Assembly (NCBI RefSeq): GCF_001646665.1
Contig: NZ_LWBU01000158.1
Coordinates: 232,426 to 296,425, forward strand
Length of the DNA stretch: 64,000 bases
Direction: 5' to 3'
Source of the DNA: Streptomyces noursei
Lineage (GTDB): Bacteria > Actinomycetota > Actinomycetes > Streptomycetales > Streptomycetaceae
Shown: positions 32,473 to 41,814 of the stretch, one piece after another
How the letters are laid out: every line of letters begins with the position of its first letter
How positions within the stretch are numbered: position 1 is the stretch's first letter
Translations under genes and position numbers: made by a program
The notes under the pieces: generated by a model
Database searches by the model: none
What the model was told of the DNA's origin: nothing
The model's input: only the letters and a program-made list of their open reading frames with translations

Positions 32473-35022
32473 TCAGCCCGCCGAGGCGTCGCGGGCCTGG
32501 GCGCGCAGGGCGCGCGCCAGGTCGTCGCGGGCCTCCAGGACCAGCCGCCGCAGCGCCGGGGCCGCCGACTCGTGGGCGGCGAGCCACGCGTCGGTGGCCT
32601 CCAGGGTCGACGGGTCGTCCTGGAGGGACGGGAACAGGCCCCGCACCACGTCCATCCCGATCTGGATGGACCGCTCCGCCCACACGCGCTCGATCGCCTC
32701 GAAGTACTTCGCCGCGTACGGAGCGGTCAGCGCCCGCTGCGACGGCTGGGAGAACCCCGCGATGGTCGCCTCCACCAGCGCGTTCGACAGGGCGTCGGAC
32801 TCCACGACCTGCGCCCACGCCTGCGCCTTGACCGCCTCCGACGGGCGGGACGCCAGCGCGCGCACCTGGTGGCGCTTGCCCGACGCCGTGTCGTCCCGCG
32901 CCAGCTCCGCCGCGATCACCGCCTCGTCCGCCCGGCCGTGCGCGGCCAGCGGCTCCAGGAACGACCAGCGCAGCTCCTGGTCCACGTCCAGTCCGTCGAT
33001 CTCCGCGGTCCCTTCCAGCAGCCCCTCCAGGAGCTGGAAGTCCGCCTCCGACGCGGCCGCCGCCGCGAAGAACCGCGCCCACGTCAGCTGGTGCTCACTG
33101 CCCGGCTCCGCCGCCCGCAGCTCCCGCAGGGCACCCTCGGCCAGCAGCCGGCCGCCTTCCTCCCGCCACGCCGGCGAGGCGTAGTGCACCAGCGCGGACC
33201 GCGTCCAGGCGTGCAGCATCTGCAGCACCCCGATGTCCGACTCGCGCCCCGCGAAGGCCAGCACCAGGGCCGTGAAGTCCCGCGCCGGCAGCACCGCGTC
33301 CCGGGTGAGGTTCCACAGCGCCGACCAGCACAGCGCCCGGGCGAGCGGGTCCGTCAGATCGCCCAGGTGCGCCCGGAGCGTGGCGAGCGAGTCCTCGTCG
33401 AAGCGGACCTTGCCGTAGGTCAGGTCGTCGTCGTTGACCAGCACCAGCGCCGGGCGTTCCTCGCCCGCCAGCTCCGCCACCACGGTCCGCTCGCCGGTGA
33501 TGTCCGCCTCCGCGCGGGCGTACCGCACCAGCTCGCCTCCGGGCGACAGCCGGTACAGGCCCACCGCCGCCCGGTGCGGCCGCAGCTCGCCGCCCTCCTG
33601 GAGCACGGCCAGCTCGGCGATCCGGCCGTCCTCGCCGTACGCGACGACCGGCGTCAGGACGTTGACGCCCGACGTCTCCAGCCAGGAACGGGACCAGGCC
33701 TTCATGTCGCGGCCCGAGGTCTCCTCCAGGACCGACAGCAGGTCGCCCAGGCGCGTGTTGCCGTACGCGTGCCGCTTGAAGTAACGGCGGGCGCCCTCCA
33801 TGAAGGCGTCCCGCCCGGCGTACGCCACCAGCTGCTTGAGCACCGCCGCGCCCTTGGCGTAGGTGATGCCGTCGAAGTTGAGCTTGGCGTCCTCCAGGTC
33901 GCGGATGTCGGCCGTGACCGGGTGCGTCGAGGGGAGCTGGTCCGCGCGGTACGCCCACGCCTTGCGGCTGTTGGCGAAGGTCACCCAGCTGTTGGTGAAG
34001 CGGGTGGCCTCGGCCAGCGAGAAGGAGCCCATGAAGTCCGCGAAGGACTCCTTCAGCCACAGGTCGTCCCACCACTTCATGGTGACCAGGTCGCCGAACC
34101 ACATGTGGGCCATCTCGTGCAGGATGACGTTCGCCCGGCGCTCGTACGCGGCCTGCGTCACCTTGCCCCGGTAGATGTACTCCTCCCGGAAGGTCACCAT
34201 GCCCGGGTTCTCCATGGCGCCCAGGTTGTACTCGGGCACGAACGCCTGGTCGTACTTGCCGAAGGGGTACGGGAAGTCGAAGTTGTCGTGGAAGAAGTCG
34301 AAGCCCTGCTTGGTGACGAGGAAGACGTCCTCGGGGTCGAAGTGCCTGGCCAGGCTCCTGCGGCACATCGCGCCCAGCGGGATCTCCAGGTCACCGCGCC
34401 GGTAGGTGTCCGTCACGCGGTGGTACGGGCCGGCCACGACACAGGTGATGTACGTGGAGATCGGCGCCGTCCGGGCGAAGCGCCGGACCTCGCCGTCCCG
34501 CGACTCCTCCGCCCCGTTGCTCCACACCGACCAGCCCTCGGGCGCCGTCACCTCGAAACGGAAGGGCGCCTTCAGGTCGGGCTGCTCGAAGTTGGCGAAC
34601 ACCCGCCGCGCGTCGGCCGGCTCGTACTGGGTGTAGAGGTAGACCTCGCCGTCCTCCGGGTCGACGAACCGGTGCATGCCCTCGCCGGTCCGGCTGTACG
34701 CGCACTGCGCGTCCACCACCAGCACGTTCTCGTCGGCGAGGCCGTCCAGCGCGATCCGGGAGCCGTCGAAGACGGCCGCCGGGTCCAGCTCCCGCCCGTT
34801 GAGCGTCACCGCGTTCACCGACGGGGCGATCAGGTCCACGAAGGTGGTGGTACCCGGCGCGGTCCGGCGGAACCGGATGGTCGTCACCGAGCGGAACGTA
34901 CGCGGCTCGGACTCGCTCCCCCCGACGGCGGACCGCAGGTCGAGCGCGACCTCGTACCCGTCGACGGACAGCAGCTCGGCCCGTTCGCGGGCCTCGTCGC
35001 GGGACAGATTCTCACCGGGCAC
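32473..35022 (-). CDS. Aminopeptidase N (M1 family), second paralogue
   Basis: An 849-residue M1 zinc aminopeptidase related to the one at 21283-23847. Key motifs are LGAMENPGMVTFREEY, HEMAHMWFGDLVTMKWWDDL and the Glu ligand in LKESFADF, followed by an ERAP1-like C-domain. The GTG at 35022 (MPGENLSRDEARERAELL) has AAGGAG 8 nt upstream; a GTG three codons earlier overlaps that site and is unlikely. N-terminal openings of the two paralogues (MPG-NL-R-EA) are alike, but the zinc-site flanks differ, so they are not recent duplicates. It is divergent from the nitroreductase-like gene. Confidence 0.95.
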   Translation of the reverse strand: MPGENLSRDEARERAELLSVDGYEVALDLRSAVGGSESEPRTFRSVTTIRFRRTAPGTTTFVDLIAPSVNAVTLNGRELDPAAVFDGSRIALDGLADENVLVVDAQCAYSRTGEGMHRFVDPEDGEVYLYTQYEPADARRVFANFEQPDLKAPFRFEVTAPEGWSVWSNGAEESRDGEVRRFARTAPISTYITCVVAGPYHRVTDTYRRGDLEIPLGAMCRRSLARHFDPEDVFLVTKQGFDFFHDNFDFPYPFGKYDQAFVPEYNLGAMENPGMVTFREEYIYRGKVTQAAYERRANVILHEMAHMWFGDLVTMKWWDDLWLKESFADFMGSFSLAEATRFTNSWVTFANSRKAWAYRADQLPSTHPVTADIRDLEDAKLNFDGITYAKGAAVLKQLVAYAGRDAFMEGARRYFKRHAYGNTRLGDLLSVLEETSGRDMKAWSRSWLETSGVNVLTPVVAYGEDGRIAELAVLQEGGELRPHRAAVGLYRLSPGGELVRYARAEADITGERTVVAELAGEERPALVLVNDDDLTYGKVRFDEDSLATLRAHLGDLTDPLARALCWSALWNLTRDAVLPARDFTALVLAFAGRESDIGVLQMLHAWTRSALVHYASPAWREEGGRLLAEGALRELRAAEPGSEHQLTWARFFAAAAASEADFQLLEGLLEGTAEIDGLDVDQELRWSFLEPLAAHGRADEAVIAAELARDDTASGKRHQVRALASRPSEAVKAQAWAQVVESDALSNALVEATIAGFSQPSQRALTAPYAAKYFEAIERVWAERSIQIGMDVVRGLFPSLQDDPSTLEATDAWLAAHESAAPALRRLVLEARDDLARALRAQARDASAG

Positions 35023-35166
35023 GGGCGGCACTCCTTCGTGGCTCGTTGGTACAGGAGTGATCCTGCCATGCGGAACTGACGCCCGGCAGACGCGGGAATG
35101 CCGGGCGCTCCCGTGACGTTGCCCCTGTCCAGGCGCACCCCGTTGTCACCCTTACCGAGGAGACGC

Positions 35167-35808
35167 ATGTCCGAGAGCAGGATCACCGCCGACTTCTGGT
35201 TCGACCCGCTGTGCCCCTGGGCCTGGATGACCTCCCGCTGGATGCTCGAGGTGGAGAAGGTCCGCCCGGTCGACGTGCGCTGGCACGTGATGAGCCTGGC
35301 CGTCCTCAACGAGGACAAGCTGGACCAGGTGCCGCCGGAGTACCGGGAGATGCTGGAGACGCAGGCGTGGGGCCCGGTCCGGGTCGTCGTCGCCGCCCAG
35401 CAGCTGCACGGCGACGAGGTCGTCGGCAAGCTCTACACCGCGCTCGGCACCCGCTTCCACAACAAGGGGGAGGGCCCGACGCACACCGCGATCCGCGAGG
35501 CGCTGGAGGACGTCGGCCTGCCCGTGTCCCTCGCCGAGTACGCGGACAAGGACACCTACGACGCCGAGCTGCGCGCCTCCCACCACGAGGGCATCAGCAA
35601 GGTGGGCCAGGAGGTCGGCACCCCGGTCATCGCGGTGCCCGGGGCGGACGGCGAGCAGATCGCCTTCTTCGGCCCGGTCGTCACCCCCGCCCCCAGGGGC
35701 GAGGAGGCGGCCCGCCTCTGGGACGGCACGGTGATGGTGGCGTCCGTCCCGGGCTTCTACGAGATCAAGCGCACCCGGACCCAGGGCCCCGACTTCAGCA
35801 ACCTGTAG
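35167..35808 (+). CDS. Mycothiol-dependent nitroreductase Rv2466c-like (DsbA fold)
   Basis: A 213-residue thioredoxin-fold DsbA-family protein. The N-terminus SRITADFWFDPLCPWAWMTS carries the CPWA active site of the Mycobacterium tuberculosis Rv2466c family, which uses mycothiol as reductant. Central helices (GEGPTHTAIREALEDVGLP) and a cis-Pro loop region (EVGTPVIAVPG) fit the fold. The ATG at 35167 has CGAGGAGA upstream; an in-frame start at 35098 would prepend a basic stretch that is not part of the family. It is divergent from the second pepN. Only the first Cys of the motif is present, so a monothiol mechanism via mixed disulfide with mycothiol is inferred. Confidence 0.9.
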   Translation: MSESRITADFWFDPLCPWAWMTSRWMLEVEKVRPVDVRWHVMSLAVLNEDKLDQVPPEYREMLETQAWGPVRVVVAAQQLHGDEVVGKLYTALGTRFHNKGEGPTHTAIREALEDVGLPVSLAEYADKDTYDAELRASHHEGISKVGQEVGTPVIAVPGADGEQIAFFGPVVTPAPRGEEAARLWDGTVMVASVPGFYEIKRTRTQGPDFSNL

Positions 35809-35824
35809 CCGCCCGCGCGCGTAC

Positions 35825-35865
35825 GGAAGGCCCCCCGCGAGTCACGTCCTCACGGGGGGCCTTCC
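35825..35865. terminator. Hairpin terminator between convergent genes
   Basis: Perfect 13-bp arms GGAAGGCCCCCCG (35825) and CGGGGGGCCTTCC (35853) around a 15-nt loop, followed by a T on the plus strand. It lies 16 bp past the nitroreductase-like gene and 65 bp past the sodF stop. Confidence 0.85.
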
Positions 35866-35930
35866 TCCATCCGCCTGCCCCGTGAAGGCTGAGAAGACGA
35901 TCACGAGCAGGACGACTCACGGCGCCTTCG

Positions 35931-36575
35931 TCAGGGCGCGATCAGCGGCGTGCGCTCCTTGGCCTGCGCGTAACGCCTCGCCACGTCCTGCCAGTTGACG
36001 ACCTCCCACATCGCCTCGATGAAGTCCACCTTCTGGTTCTTGTACTGCAGGTAGAAGGCGTGCTCCCAGGCGTCGAAGACCAGGATCGGGACCGAGCCCT
36101 GGCCCACGTTGCCCTGGTGGTCGTAGACCTGCTCGACGATGAGGCGGCCGCTGACCGGCTCGTACGCGAGGACGCCCCAGCCCGAGCCCTGGGTGGTCGC
36201 GGCGGCCTTGGAGAGCTGGGTCCTGAACTTGGCGAAGGAGCCGAAGGACGCGGCGATCGCGTCGGCGAGCTCGCCCACGCCGTCGGCCGCCAGCGGCTCA
36301 CCGCCGCCGCCGTTCTTCTTGCCGGTCATGTTGTGCCAGTAGATCGAGTGCAGGATGTGGCCGGAGAGGTGGAACGCCAGGTTCTTCTCCAGGCCGTTGA
36401 TGGAGCCCCACTGCTCCTTGTCCCGCGCCTCCTCCAGCTGCTCCAGGGTGTCGTTGGCGCCCTTGACGTAGGCGGCGTGGTGCTTGTCGTGGTGCAGCTC
36501 GATGATCTGCGGGTTGATGACCGGCTCGAGCTCCGCGTAGTCGTACGGAAGTTCGGGGAGTGTGTAGATCGCCAT
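35931..36575 (-). CDS. sodF: Iron (Fe/Mn-family) superoxide dismutase SodF
   Basis: Cytoplasmic dismutation of superoxide to peroxide and oxygen. The 214-residue protein shows the metal ligands of the family: His in [13 protein letters not shown], His in [18 protein letters not shown], and Asp/His in [13 protein letters not shown]. The ATG at 36575 ([18 protein letters not shown]) is the usual family start. In Streptomyces this is the iron enzyme SodF, repressed by nickel through Nur, and a matching Nur-type box overlaps its -10 region. A nickel enzyme SodN is therefore expected elsewhere in the genome. Confidence 0.96.
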   Translation of the reverse strand: MAIYTLPELPYDYAELEPVINPQIIELHHDKHHAAYVKGANDTLEQLEEARDKEQWGSINGLEKNLAFHLSGHILHSIYWHNMTGKKNGGGGEPLAADGVGELADAIAASFGSFAKFRTQLSKAAATTQGSGWGVLAYEPVSGRLIVEQVYDHQGNVGQGSVPILVFDAWEHAFYLQYKNQKVDFIEAMWEVVNWQDVARRYAQAKERTPLIAP

Positions 36576-36600
36576 GTCCGAGCCCTTCGACTGCTGCTTA

Positions 36601-36617
36601 TTGCGAACTATATGCAA
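36601..36617 (-). promoter_or_regulatory. Nur (nickel-responsive repressor) box
   Basis: TTGCGA-N5-ATGCAA on the plus strand, or TTGCAT-N5-TCGCAA reading toward sodF, fits the Nur consensus TTGCAA-N5-TTGCAA in 10 of 12 arm positions. The likely sodF -10, TATAGT in complement at 36607-36612, lies in its centre, which suits repression of sodF when nickel is available. Confidence 0.85.
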
Positions 36618-36651
36618 GTGCAGGCTAACAGCAGTAAGTCGGGGTCGTTGA

Positions 36652-37713
36652 TCAGCGGGTGGTCTCCCGCCACGCGTCGCGGGCGAAGACCGCCTGGTCG
36701 GGGAAGTCGGTCACCACGGCGTCCACCCCGAGCGCGAAGTGCTGGGCGTACTCGGCCAGCGTGTCGCCGAAGGCGTCGGGGTCGGTGCCCCGCCGCAGCC
36801 CGGCGGGGAGGTACCGGTTCTCCGCGCGGAAGGTGTACGCCCCGACCCGCAGCCCCGCCGCGTGGGCGTCCGCCACCAGCGTCGAGGGAGGCAGCAGGGA
36901 CGACTTGTCGGGGCCGATCCACTGCGCGTACTCCGCGACGGCGCGCAGCCCGGCGGGCGTCGCCATGTCCCGGTACGTCAGGGGGTGCCCGTACGGGCCG
37001 CCGGTGGTGCCGAGGGCCTGCCAGAGCGGCACGCGCAGCCGCTCGCGGGCGAGCAGCCGCAGGCTCGACGGCTCGAAGGACTGGATCACGCACTCGTGCG
37101 GCCCCAGCCGGTTGCGGCGCACCGCGGCGGCGAGAACGGGCTCCAGGGGCAGGCCGAGGGCGCGGAAGTGGGCCGGGTGCTTGGTCTCGGGGAAGACGGT
37201 GACGGTCCGCCCGTGGCGCCGGGACAGCCGCCGCGCCAGGTCGACCACCTCCTGGAACGTCATCACGTGCTGATGGCCGTCGAAGACGGTGTTCCGGTTC
37301 CGTACGAGGGGCAGGCGCTCGACCGCCCGGAGGGTCTTCAGCTCCGCGAGGGTGAAGTCCTCGGTGAACCAGCCGGTCACGGACCGCCCGTCGACGGTCC
37401 TGGTGGTGCGGCGCCCGGCGAACTCGGGCCGCCGGGCGACGTCCGTGGTGCCGGAGATCTCGTTCTCGTGGCGCACCACGAGGTGGTGGTCCCGCGTGGC
37501 GACGAGGTCCGGCTCGATCCAGTCGGCACCGGTCTCGACGGCGTGCGTGTAGGAGGCGGCGGTGTGTTCCGGGCGCCAGCCGGCCGCGCCCCGGTGGCCG
37601 ATCACCAGCGGCCCGGGGGCCCCGGCGGCGCGGGCGGCGGCGGGCAGGGCGGCGGCGGGCAGGGAGGCGGCGGCGGTGGCGCCCGCCGCGAGGAGTACCG
37701 AGCGACGTCTCAT
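36652..37713 (-). CDS. Exported glycerophosphodiester phosphodiesterase
   Basis: A 353-residue secreted GDPD that releases glycerol 3-phosphate from phospholipid head-group diesters, for phosphate scavenging. The N-terminus [16 protein letters not shown] is a twin-arginine-like signal, ending near ARAAGAPG. Catalytic motifs are [19 protein letters not shown] and [19 protein letters not shown], with the second metal Glu in VFPETKHP. The ATG at 37713 is preceded by TAGCGT ending 8 nt upstream rather than by a ribosome binding site. No obvious PHO box is visible, so phosphate control is not shown. Confidence 0.93.
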   Translation of the reverse strand: MRRRSVLLAAGATAAASLPAAALPAAARAAGAPGPLVIGHRGAAGWRPEHTAASYTHAVETGADWIEPDLVATRDHHLVVRHENEISGTTDVARRPEFAGRRTTRTVDGRSVTGWFTEDFTLAELKTLRAVERLPLVRNRNTVFDGHQHVMTFQEVVDLARRLSRRHGRTVTVFPETKHPAHFRALGLPLEPVLAAAVRRNRLGPHECVIQSFEPSSLRLLARERLRVPLWQALGTTGGPYGHPLTYRDMATPAGLRAVAEYAQWIGPDKSSLLPPSTLVADAHAAGLRVGAYTFRAENRYLPAGLRRGTDPDAFGDTLAEYAQHFALGVDAVVTDFPDQAVFARDAWRETTR

Positions 37714-37804
37714 GGAACCGGACGCTAGGGGTGTCCGAGGGCGCACACGGACAGGTTCACGCCCGGTGCGGCGGGGCGTCACCCGCCGTACGCCACCGGA
37801 ACGC

Positions 37805-37849
37805 GAAGGGAGGGGCCCCGGCGCGTCGTGCGCCGGGGCCCCTCCCTTC
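37805..37849. terminator. 20-bp perfect hairpin terminator
   Basis: Arms 37805-37824 and 37830-37849 pair perfectly over 20 bp around a GTCGT loop. The hairpin sits between the first amino-acid permease stop (37858) and the diesterase start, ending the permease transcript. Confidence 0.88.
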
Positions 37850-37857
37850 CGTCACCC

Positions 37858-39270
37858 TCAGACCTCGCGGGAATCCTTGCGGGTGCGCTGCAGGACGTAG
37901 CCGGCCACCGCGAGCGCCAGCGTCAGCGCGCCCGTGGCGTACAGCTGGTTGCGGGTGCCCTCCTCGCGGGCCATCAGCACGAAGACCGCCGCCATGCCCG
38001 CCAGCGCCGCGTACGTCAGGTACGGGTACGCCCACATCCGCACGACCAGCTTCTCGGGCGCCTCGCGCTCCAGCCGGCGGCGCAGCACCAGCTGCGAGAC
38101 GGCGATGAAGATCCAGACGACCAGGATGATCGCGCCGATCATGTTGAGGAGCCACAGGAAGACGTCGTTGGGCCGCCAGTAGCTGAGCAGCACGCAGACG
38201 AAGCCGATCACCGACGACATCAGGACCGCGATGCGCGGCACCCCGCCGGAGATCCTGCCGAGGGCCTTCGGGCCCTGCCCGCGGGCCACCAGCGAGTTGG
38301 CCATGCGGGACGCGCCGTAGATGTTGGCGTTCATCGCGGAGAGCAGGGCGACCAGCACCACGACGTTCATGATCTGGCCGGCGTAGGGGATGTCCAGGTG
38401 CTCCAGCGTGGCGACGTACGGGCCCTTCTCGGCGACCGCCTTGTCGGTCCACGGCAGCAGGGTGACCACCACGGCCATCGAGCCGATGTAGAAGACGCCG
38501 ATCCGCCACATCGCCGTACGGACGGCCTTGGCGACGCCCTGCACCGGGTGCTCGGACTCGGCCGCCGCGATGGTGACCGTCTCCAGGCCGCCGTACGCGA
38601 AGACGGAGGCGAGCAGGCCGACGATCAGGCCCTCGGAGCCGCTGGGCAGGAACCCTCCGTGACCGGTGAGGTTCGTCGTGCCGGGGGCCTCCGTGCCGGG
38701 CAGCAGGCCGGTGATCGCCAGCGTGCCGATGGCCAGGAAGATCACGATCGCGGCGACCTTGAGGGCGGCGAACCAGAACTCGAACTCGCCGAAGTTCTTC
38801 ACGGCCGCGAGGTTGGTCACGCAGAACACGACCATGAAGAGGGCCACCCAGGCCCACTCGGCCGTGCCGGGGAACCAGCCCGTCATGATCTTCGCCGCGC
38901 CGATGCCCTCCAGGCCGACGGCCACGCAGAGCAGGAACCAGAACGACCAGCCGGCGGTGAAGCCCGCCCACGGCCCGATGGCCCGCTCGGCGTGCACGGA
39001 GAAGGAGCCGGACGCCGGGTTGGCCGCCGACATCTCGCCCAGCATGCGCATCACCAGCATCACGAGCGCGCCGGAGAGCGCGTACGCGAGGACGATCGAG
39101 GGTCCGGCGGCCGCGATGGCGGTGCCGGAGCCGACGAACAGACCGGCGCCGATGACACCACCGAGGGCGATCATCGACAGGTGGCGTTGTTTGAGGCCGT
39201 GGGTGAGCGGCGCGTCGGCCGGCGTCTGCTCGACCGGGGTCGAGTCGGCGGGCGCGGAGGTCCGAGACAT
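37858..39270 (-). CDS. Amino acid permease (APC superfamily), paralogue 1
   Basis: A 470-residue, 12-helix amino-acid/proton symporter. The family opening is HGLKQRHLSMIALGGVIGAG then LFVGSG (helix 1). Helix 2-3 carries VMRMLGEMSAANPASGSFSV and the conserved AAVKNFGEFEFWFAALKVAA follows near residue 200. The ATG at 39270 (MSRTSAPADSTPVEQ) is the best start; the in-frame extension upstream is low-complexity. Two more permeases with the same architecture follow at 39434 and 41815, so this is a paralogous array. Specificity (GABA, aromatic, Pro or others) cannot be read from sequence. Confidence 0.93.
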   Translation of the reverse strand: MSRTSAPADSTPVEQTPADAPLTHGLKQRHLSMIALGGVIGAGLFVGSGTAIAAAGPSIVLAYALSGALVMLVMRMLGEMSAANPASGSFSVHAERAIGPWAGFTAGWSFWFLLCVAVGLEGIGAAKIMTGWFPGTAEWAWVALFMVVFCVTNLAAVKNFGEFEFWFAALKVAAIVIFLAIGTLAITGLLPGTEAPGTTNLTGHGGFLPSGSEGLIVGLLASVFAYGGLETVTIAAAESEHPVQGVAKAVRTAMWRIGVFYIGSMAVVVTLLPWTDKAVAEKGPYVATLEHLDIPYAGQIMNVVVLVALLSAMNANIYGASRMANSLVARGQGPKALGRISGGVPRIAVLMSSVIGFVCVLLSYWRPNDVFLWLLNMIGAIILVVWIFIAVSQLVLRRRLEREAPEKLVVRMWAYPYLTYAALAGMAAVFVLMAREEGTRNQLYATGALTLALAVAGYVLQRTRKDSREV

Positions 39271-39433
39271 GGGCGTGCCCTGTTCAGTAGCTGAGACCGG
39301 TGCGGTGTGCGGTCGCGCCCGAACGGGTCGGGGCGCGGCCACACAGTCTGGGCGGGGGCACCGTTCACAGGGAACATCCGCCCGCTATACGGACACCGTG
39401 CTCACACAAGGTGAAGGAACACGCACAAAACCA

Positions 39434-40876
39434 TCACACGCGTCGGCTGCGCCACTCCCGCACCCACGCCACCACCAGCACGGCTCCCGTCGCGGCCCCC
39501 GACCAGAGCACCTGAGGCCGTGTTCCGTCGTCCAGCAGCATGAGCACCAGGACCGCCGCCATGGCGGCCAGCGCGGCCCACGTCAGGTACGGGAACCCCC
39601 ACATGCGGAGGGTCGGCTTCCCCGCCGTCTCGCGCTCGATGCGCCGCCGCAGCCGCAACTGCGACACCGCGATCAGGCTCCACACGAACAGCAGCACGGC
39701 ACCGACCGCGTTCAGCATGTAGAGGAACACCGAATCCGGCCACTTCAGGTTGAGCAGCACCGAGACGAAGCCGAACGCCACCGACGCCAGCACCGCCCGG
39801 CGCGGCACCCCTCCCCCACCCTCGGCTTCGCCCGAGGGTGGGGACCCCCCTCCCGATACCGCCAGCAGCCACCTGGGCGCCTCACCCCGTTCAGCGAGCG
39901 AGAAGACCATCCGCGACGAGCCGTACAGGTTGGCGTTGAGCGCCGACAGCAGCGCCACGAACACCACCGCGTTCATGATCTGCCCGGCCCCCGGCACCCC
40001 GATCGCGTCGAGCACCGCGACGTACGGGCTCTGCCCCGGTTCGATCGAGGTCCACGGCAGCAGCGTCACGATCACCAGCATCGACCCGACGTAGAAGAGG
40101 AGGATCCGCCACACCGCGCTGCGCACCGCCCGCGCCACGTTGCGCGCCGGGTCCTCGGACTCGGCGGCGGCGATCGTCACGACCTCCAGCCCGCCGAACG
40201 CGAACACCACCGCCAGCACCCCGGAGACCACGCCGTCCCAGCCGCCCGGCAGGAAGCCGCCCTGCCCGGTCAGGTTCGCGAGCCCCACCGGCTCGGTGTC
40301 CGGCAGCCACCCGCCGATCGCCAGCACCCCGAGGCCCAGGAACAGCACGATCGCGCCGACCTTGAGGGCGGCGAACCAGAACTCGAACTCGCCGAAGTTC
40401 CGCACCGACGCCAGGTTGGCGGCGGTGAACACCACCATGAAGATCAGCACCCATGTCCACTGCGGCACGCCCGGCACCCAGCCGTTCGCGATCCGCGCCG
40501 CGCCGGTGGCCTCCACCGCGAGCACGACCACCAGCAGGAACCAGTACAGCCAGCCGACCGAGAACCCCGCCCACCGGCCGAGCGCCCGCTCCGCGTGCAC
40601 CGAGAAGGCGCCCGACGCCGGCATCGCCGCCGACATCTCCCCGAGCATCCGCATGATCAGCATCGCGAGCGCACCGGCGATCAGATACGACAGCACGATC
40701 CCGGGGCCGGCGACCGCGATCCCCGCGCCGGAGCCCACGAACAGCCCGGCGCCGATCACCCCGCCCAGCCCGAGCATCGTCAGATGCCGCTGCTTCAGCC
40801 CGTGGGCAAGGGGTTCGGAGGCCGGGGCGAGCGGCGTGGGCGGGGCGTCGGGCATGGCACTCGTACTCTCAGACAT
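39434..40876 (-). CDS. Amino acid permease (APC superfamily), paralogue 2
   Basis: A 480-residue permease close to its neighbours: HGLKQRHLTMLGLGGVIGAG, MRMLGEMSAAMPASGAFSVH and ASVRNFGEFEFWFAALKVGA are nearly the same as in paralogue 1. It starts at the ATG at 40876 (MSESTSAMPDAPPTPLAP). Between the helix 8-9 region and the motif VPRRAVLASVAFGF it contains an extra Gly/Pro/Ser-rich segment (SPPSGEAEGGGG) absent from both paralogues. The DNA for that segment is a 12-bp-stem palindrome, described separately. About 160 bp separate it from paralogue 1, so they may be transcribed separately. Confidence 0.92.
   Translation of the reverse strand: MSESTSAMPDAPPTPLAPASEPLAHGLKQRHLTMLGLGGVIGAGLFVGSGAGIAVAGPGIVLSYLIAGALAMLIMRMLGEMSAAMPASGAFSVHAERALGRWAGFSVGWLYWFLLVVVLAVEATGAARIANGWVPGVPQWTWVLIFMVVFTAANLASVRNFGEFEFWFAALKVGAIVLFLGLGVLAIGGWLPDTEPVGLANLTGQGGFLPGGWDGVVSGVLAVVFAFGGLEVVTIAAAESEDPARNVARAVRSAVWRILLFYVGSMLVIVTLLPWTSIEPGQSPYVAVLDAIGVPGAGQIMNAVVFVALLSALNANLYGSSRMVFSLAERGEAPRWLLAVSGGGSPPSGEAEGGGGVPRRAVLASVAFGFVSVLLNLKWPDSVFLYMLNAVGAVLLFVWSLIAVSQLRLRRRIERETAGKPTLRMWGFPYLTWAALAAMAAVLVLMLLDDGTRPQVLWSGAATGAVLVVAWVREWRSRRV
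39814..39843. repeat. In-frame palindromic insertion within permease 2
   Basis: A perfect 12-bp stem (CCCCACCCTCGG with CCGAGGGTGGGG) and a 6-nt loop CTTCGC lie inside the coding sequence, flanked by C-rich CCCCTC/ACCCCCC. The insertion adds about 12 residues relative to both neighbouring permeases and keeps the frame. It looks like a REP-type intergenic palindrome that has entered a gene. Confidence 0.75.
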
Positions 40877-41106
40877 TTGGAAGGACCCCACAGTCTCCCC
40901 ACTGGAGCCCGCCCGGCGCAAAAGGGACCGTTCGCTCGGCGTTCCCCGTGACGAGCATCACGCCGATCGCGGTGTATCCCGCGTCTTTGTGCGAATCCCA
41001 CCAACGGCCCGTCAACCGCTTTGTGGTCGACCGACGGTGATCGAGCGTTCACCCGTGGGCTACGGTCGGGCTGTTCCGAACCACCCTCAGCCCCGCCGGA
41101 GTCCCG

Positions 41107-41691
41107 ATGAGCACTGCCGCCGCCCCCATCCGTCACGGAGTGGTCCTCGCCGACCTCCTCCCCGCCACCCGCGCCCGCGACATCGCGCTCGTCGCCGGTG
41201 GCGCCGTGCTCACCGGCATAGCCGCCCAGATCGCCGTGCCGGTTCCCGGCTCGCCCGTCCCGGTCTCCGGCCAGACCTTCGCGGCCCTGCTCGTCGGCAC
41301 CGCCCTCGGCGCCCGGCGCGGCTTCCTCTCCCTCGCCCTGTACGCGGTGGCGGGCGCGGCCGGCATGCCGTGGTTCGCCCAGGCCACGTCCGGGTACGCC
41401 ATGCCCTCCTTCGGCTACATCCTCGGCATGATGCTCGCCGCCACCGTCGTCGGCGCCCTGGCGCGGCGCGGCGCCGATCGGTCCGTGCTCCGCATGGCCG
41501 GCACCATGGCGCTCGGCTCCCTGATCATCTACGCGGTCGGCGTGCCGTACCTGGCCCTGGCGACCGGCATGTCGCTGCCGCAGGCCGTGGCCGCCGGCCT
41601 GACGCCCTTCCTCATCGGCGACGCGCTCAAGGCGGCGCTGGCCATGGGCGTGCTGCCCACGGCGTGGAAGGCCCTCGGCCGGAAGGGCTGA
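41107..41691 (+). CDS. bioY: Biotin transporter BioY
   Basis: The S-component of an ECF-type biotin importer, 194 residues with six predicted helices. The BioY signature is visible in QIAVPVPGSPVPVSGQTFAA, followed by LVGTALGARRGFLSLALYAV and AGMPWFAQATSGYAMPSFGY. The ATG is preceded by CCGGAG. No bioM/bioN energising genes are adjacent, so it may work alone or with a shared ECF module. It is the only plus-strand gene in the permease block, convergent with paralogue 3 across a strong bidirectional terminator and divergent from paralogue 2. Confidence 0.95.
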   Translation: MSTAAAPIRHGVVLADLLPATRARDIALVAGGAVLTGIAAQIAVPVPGSPVPVSGQTFAALLVGTALGARRGFLSLALYAVAGAAGMPWFAQATSGYAMPSFGYILGMMLAATVVGALARRGADRSVLRMAGTMALGSLIIYAVGVPYLALATGMSLPQAVAAGLTPFLIGDALKAALAMGVLPTAWKALGRKG

Positions 41692-41730
41692 CACCCCGGC
41701 CCCGCCGCCGTCCGGCGGGCGACCCGACGG

Positions 41731-41773
41731 GAGAGGCCCCCCGCGCGCATCCGCTGCGCACGGGGGGCCTCTC
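41731..41773. terminator. Bidirectional hairpin between bioY and permease 3
   Basis: Perfect 13-bp arms GAGAGGCCCCCCG (41731) and CGGGGGGCCTCTC (41761) with an inner 5-bp stem (GCGCA with TGCGC). It is centred between the two convergent stop codons. Confidence 0.87.
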
Positions 41774-41814
41774 GCGTCCGCCCGACGGGACCGTCAGGCG
41801 TCCCTGCTGTCCGT

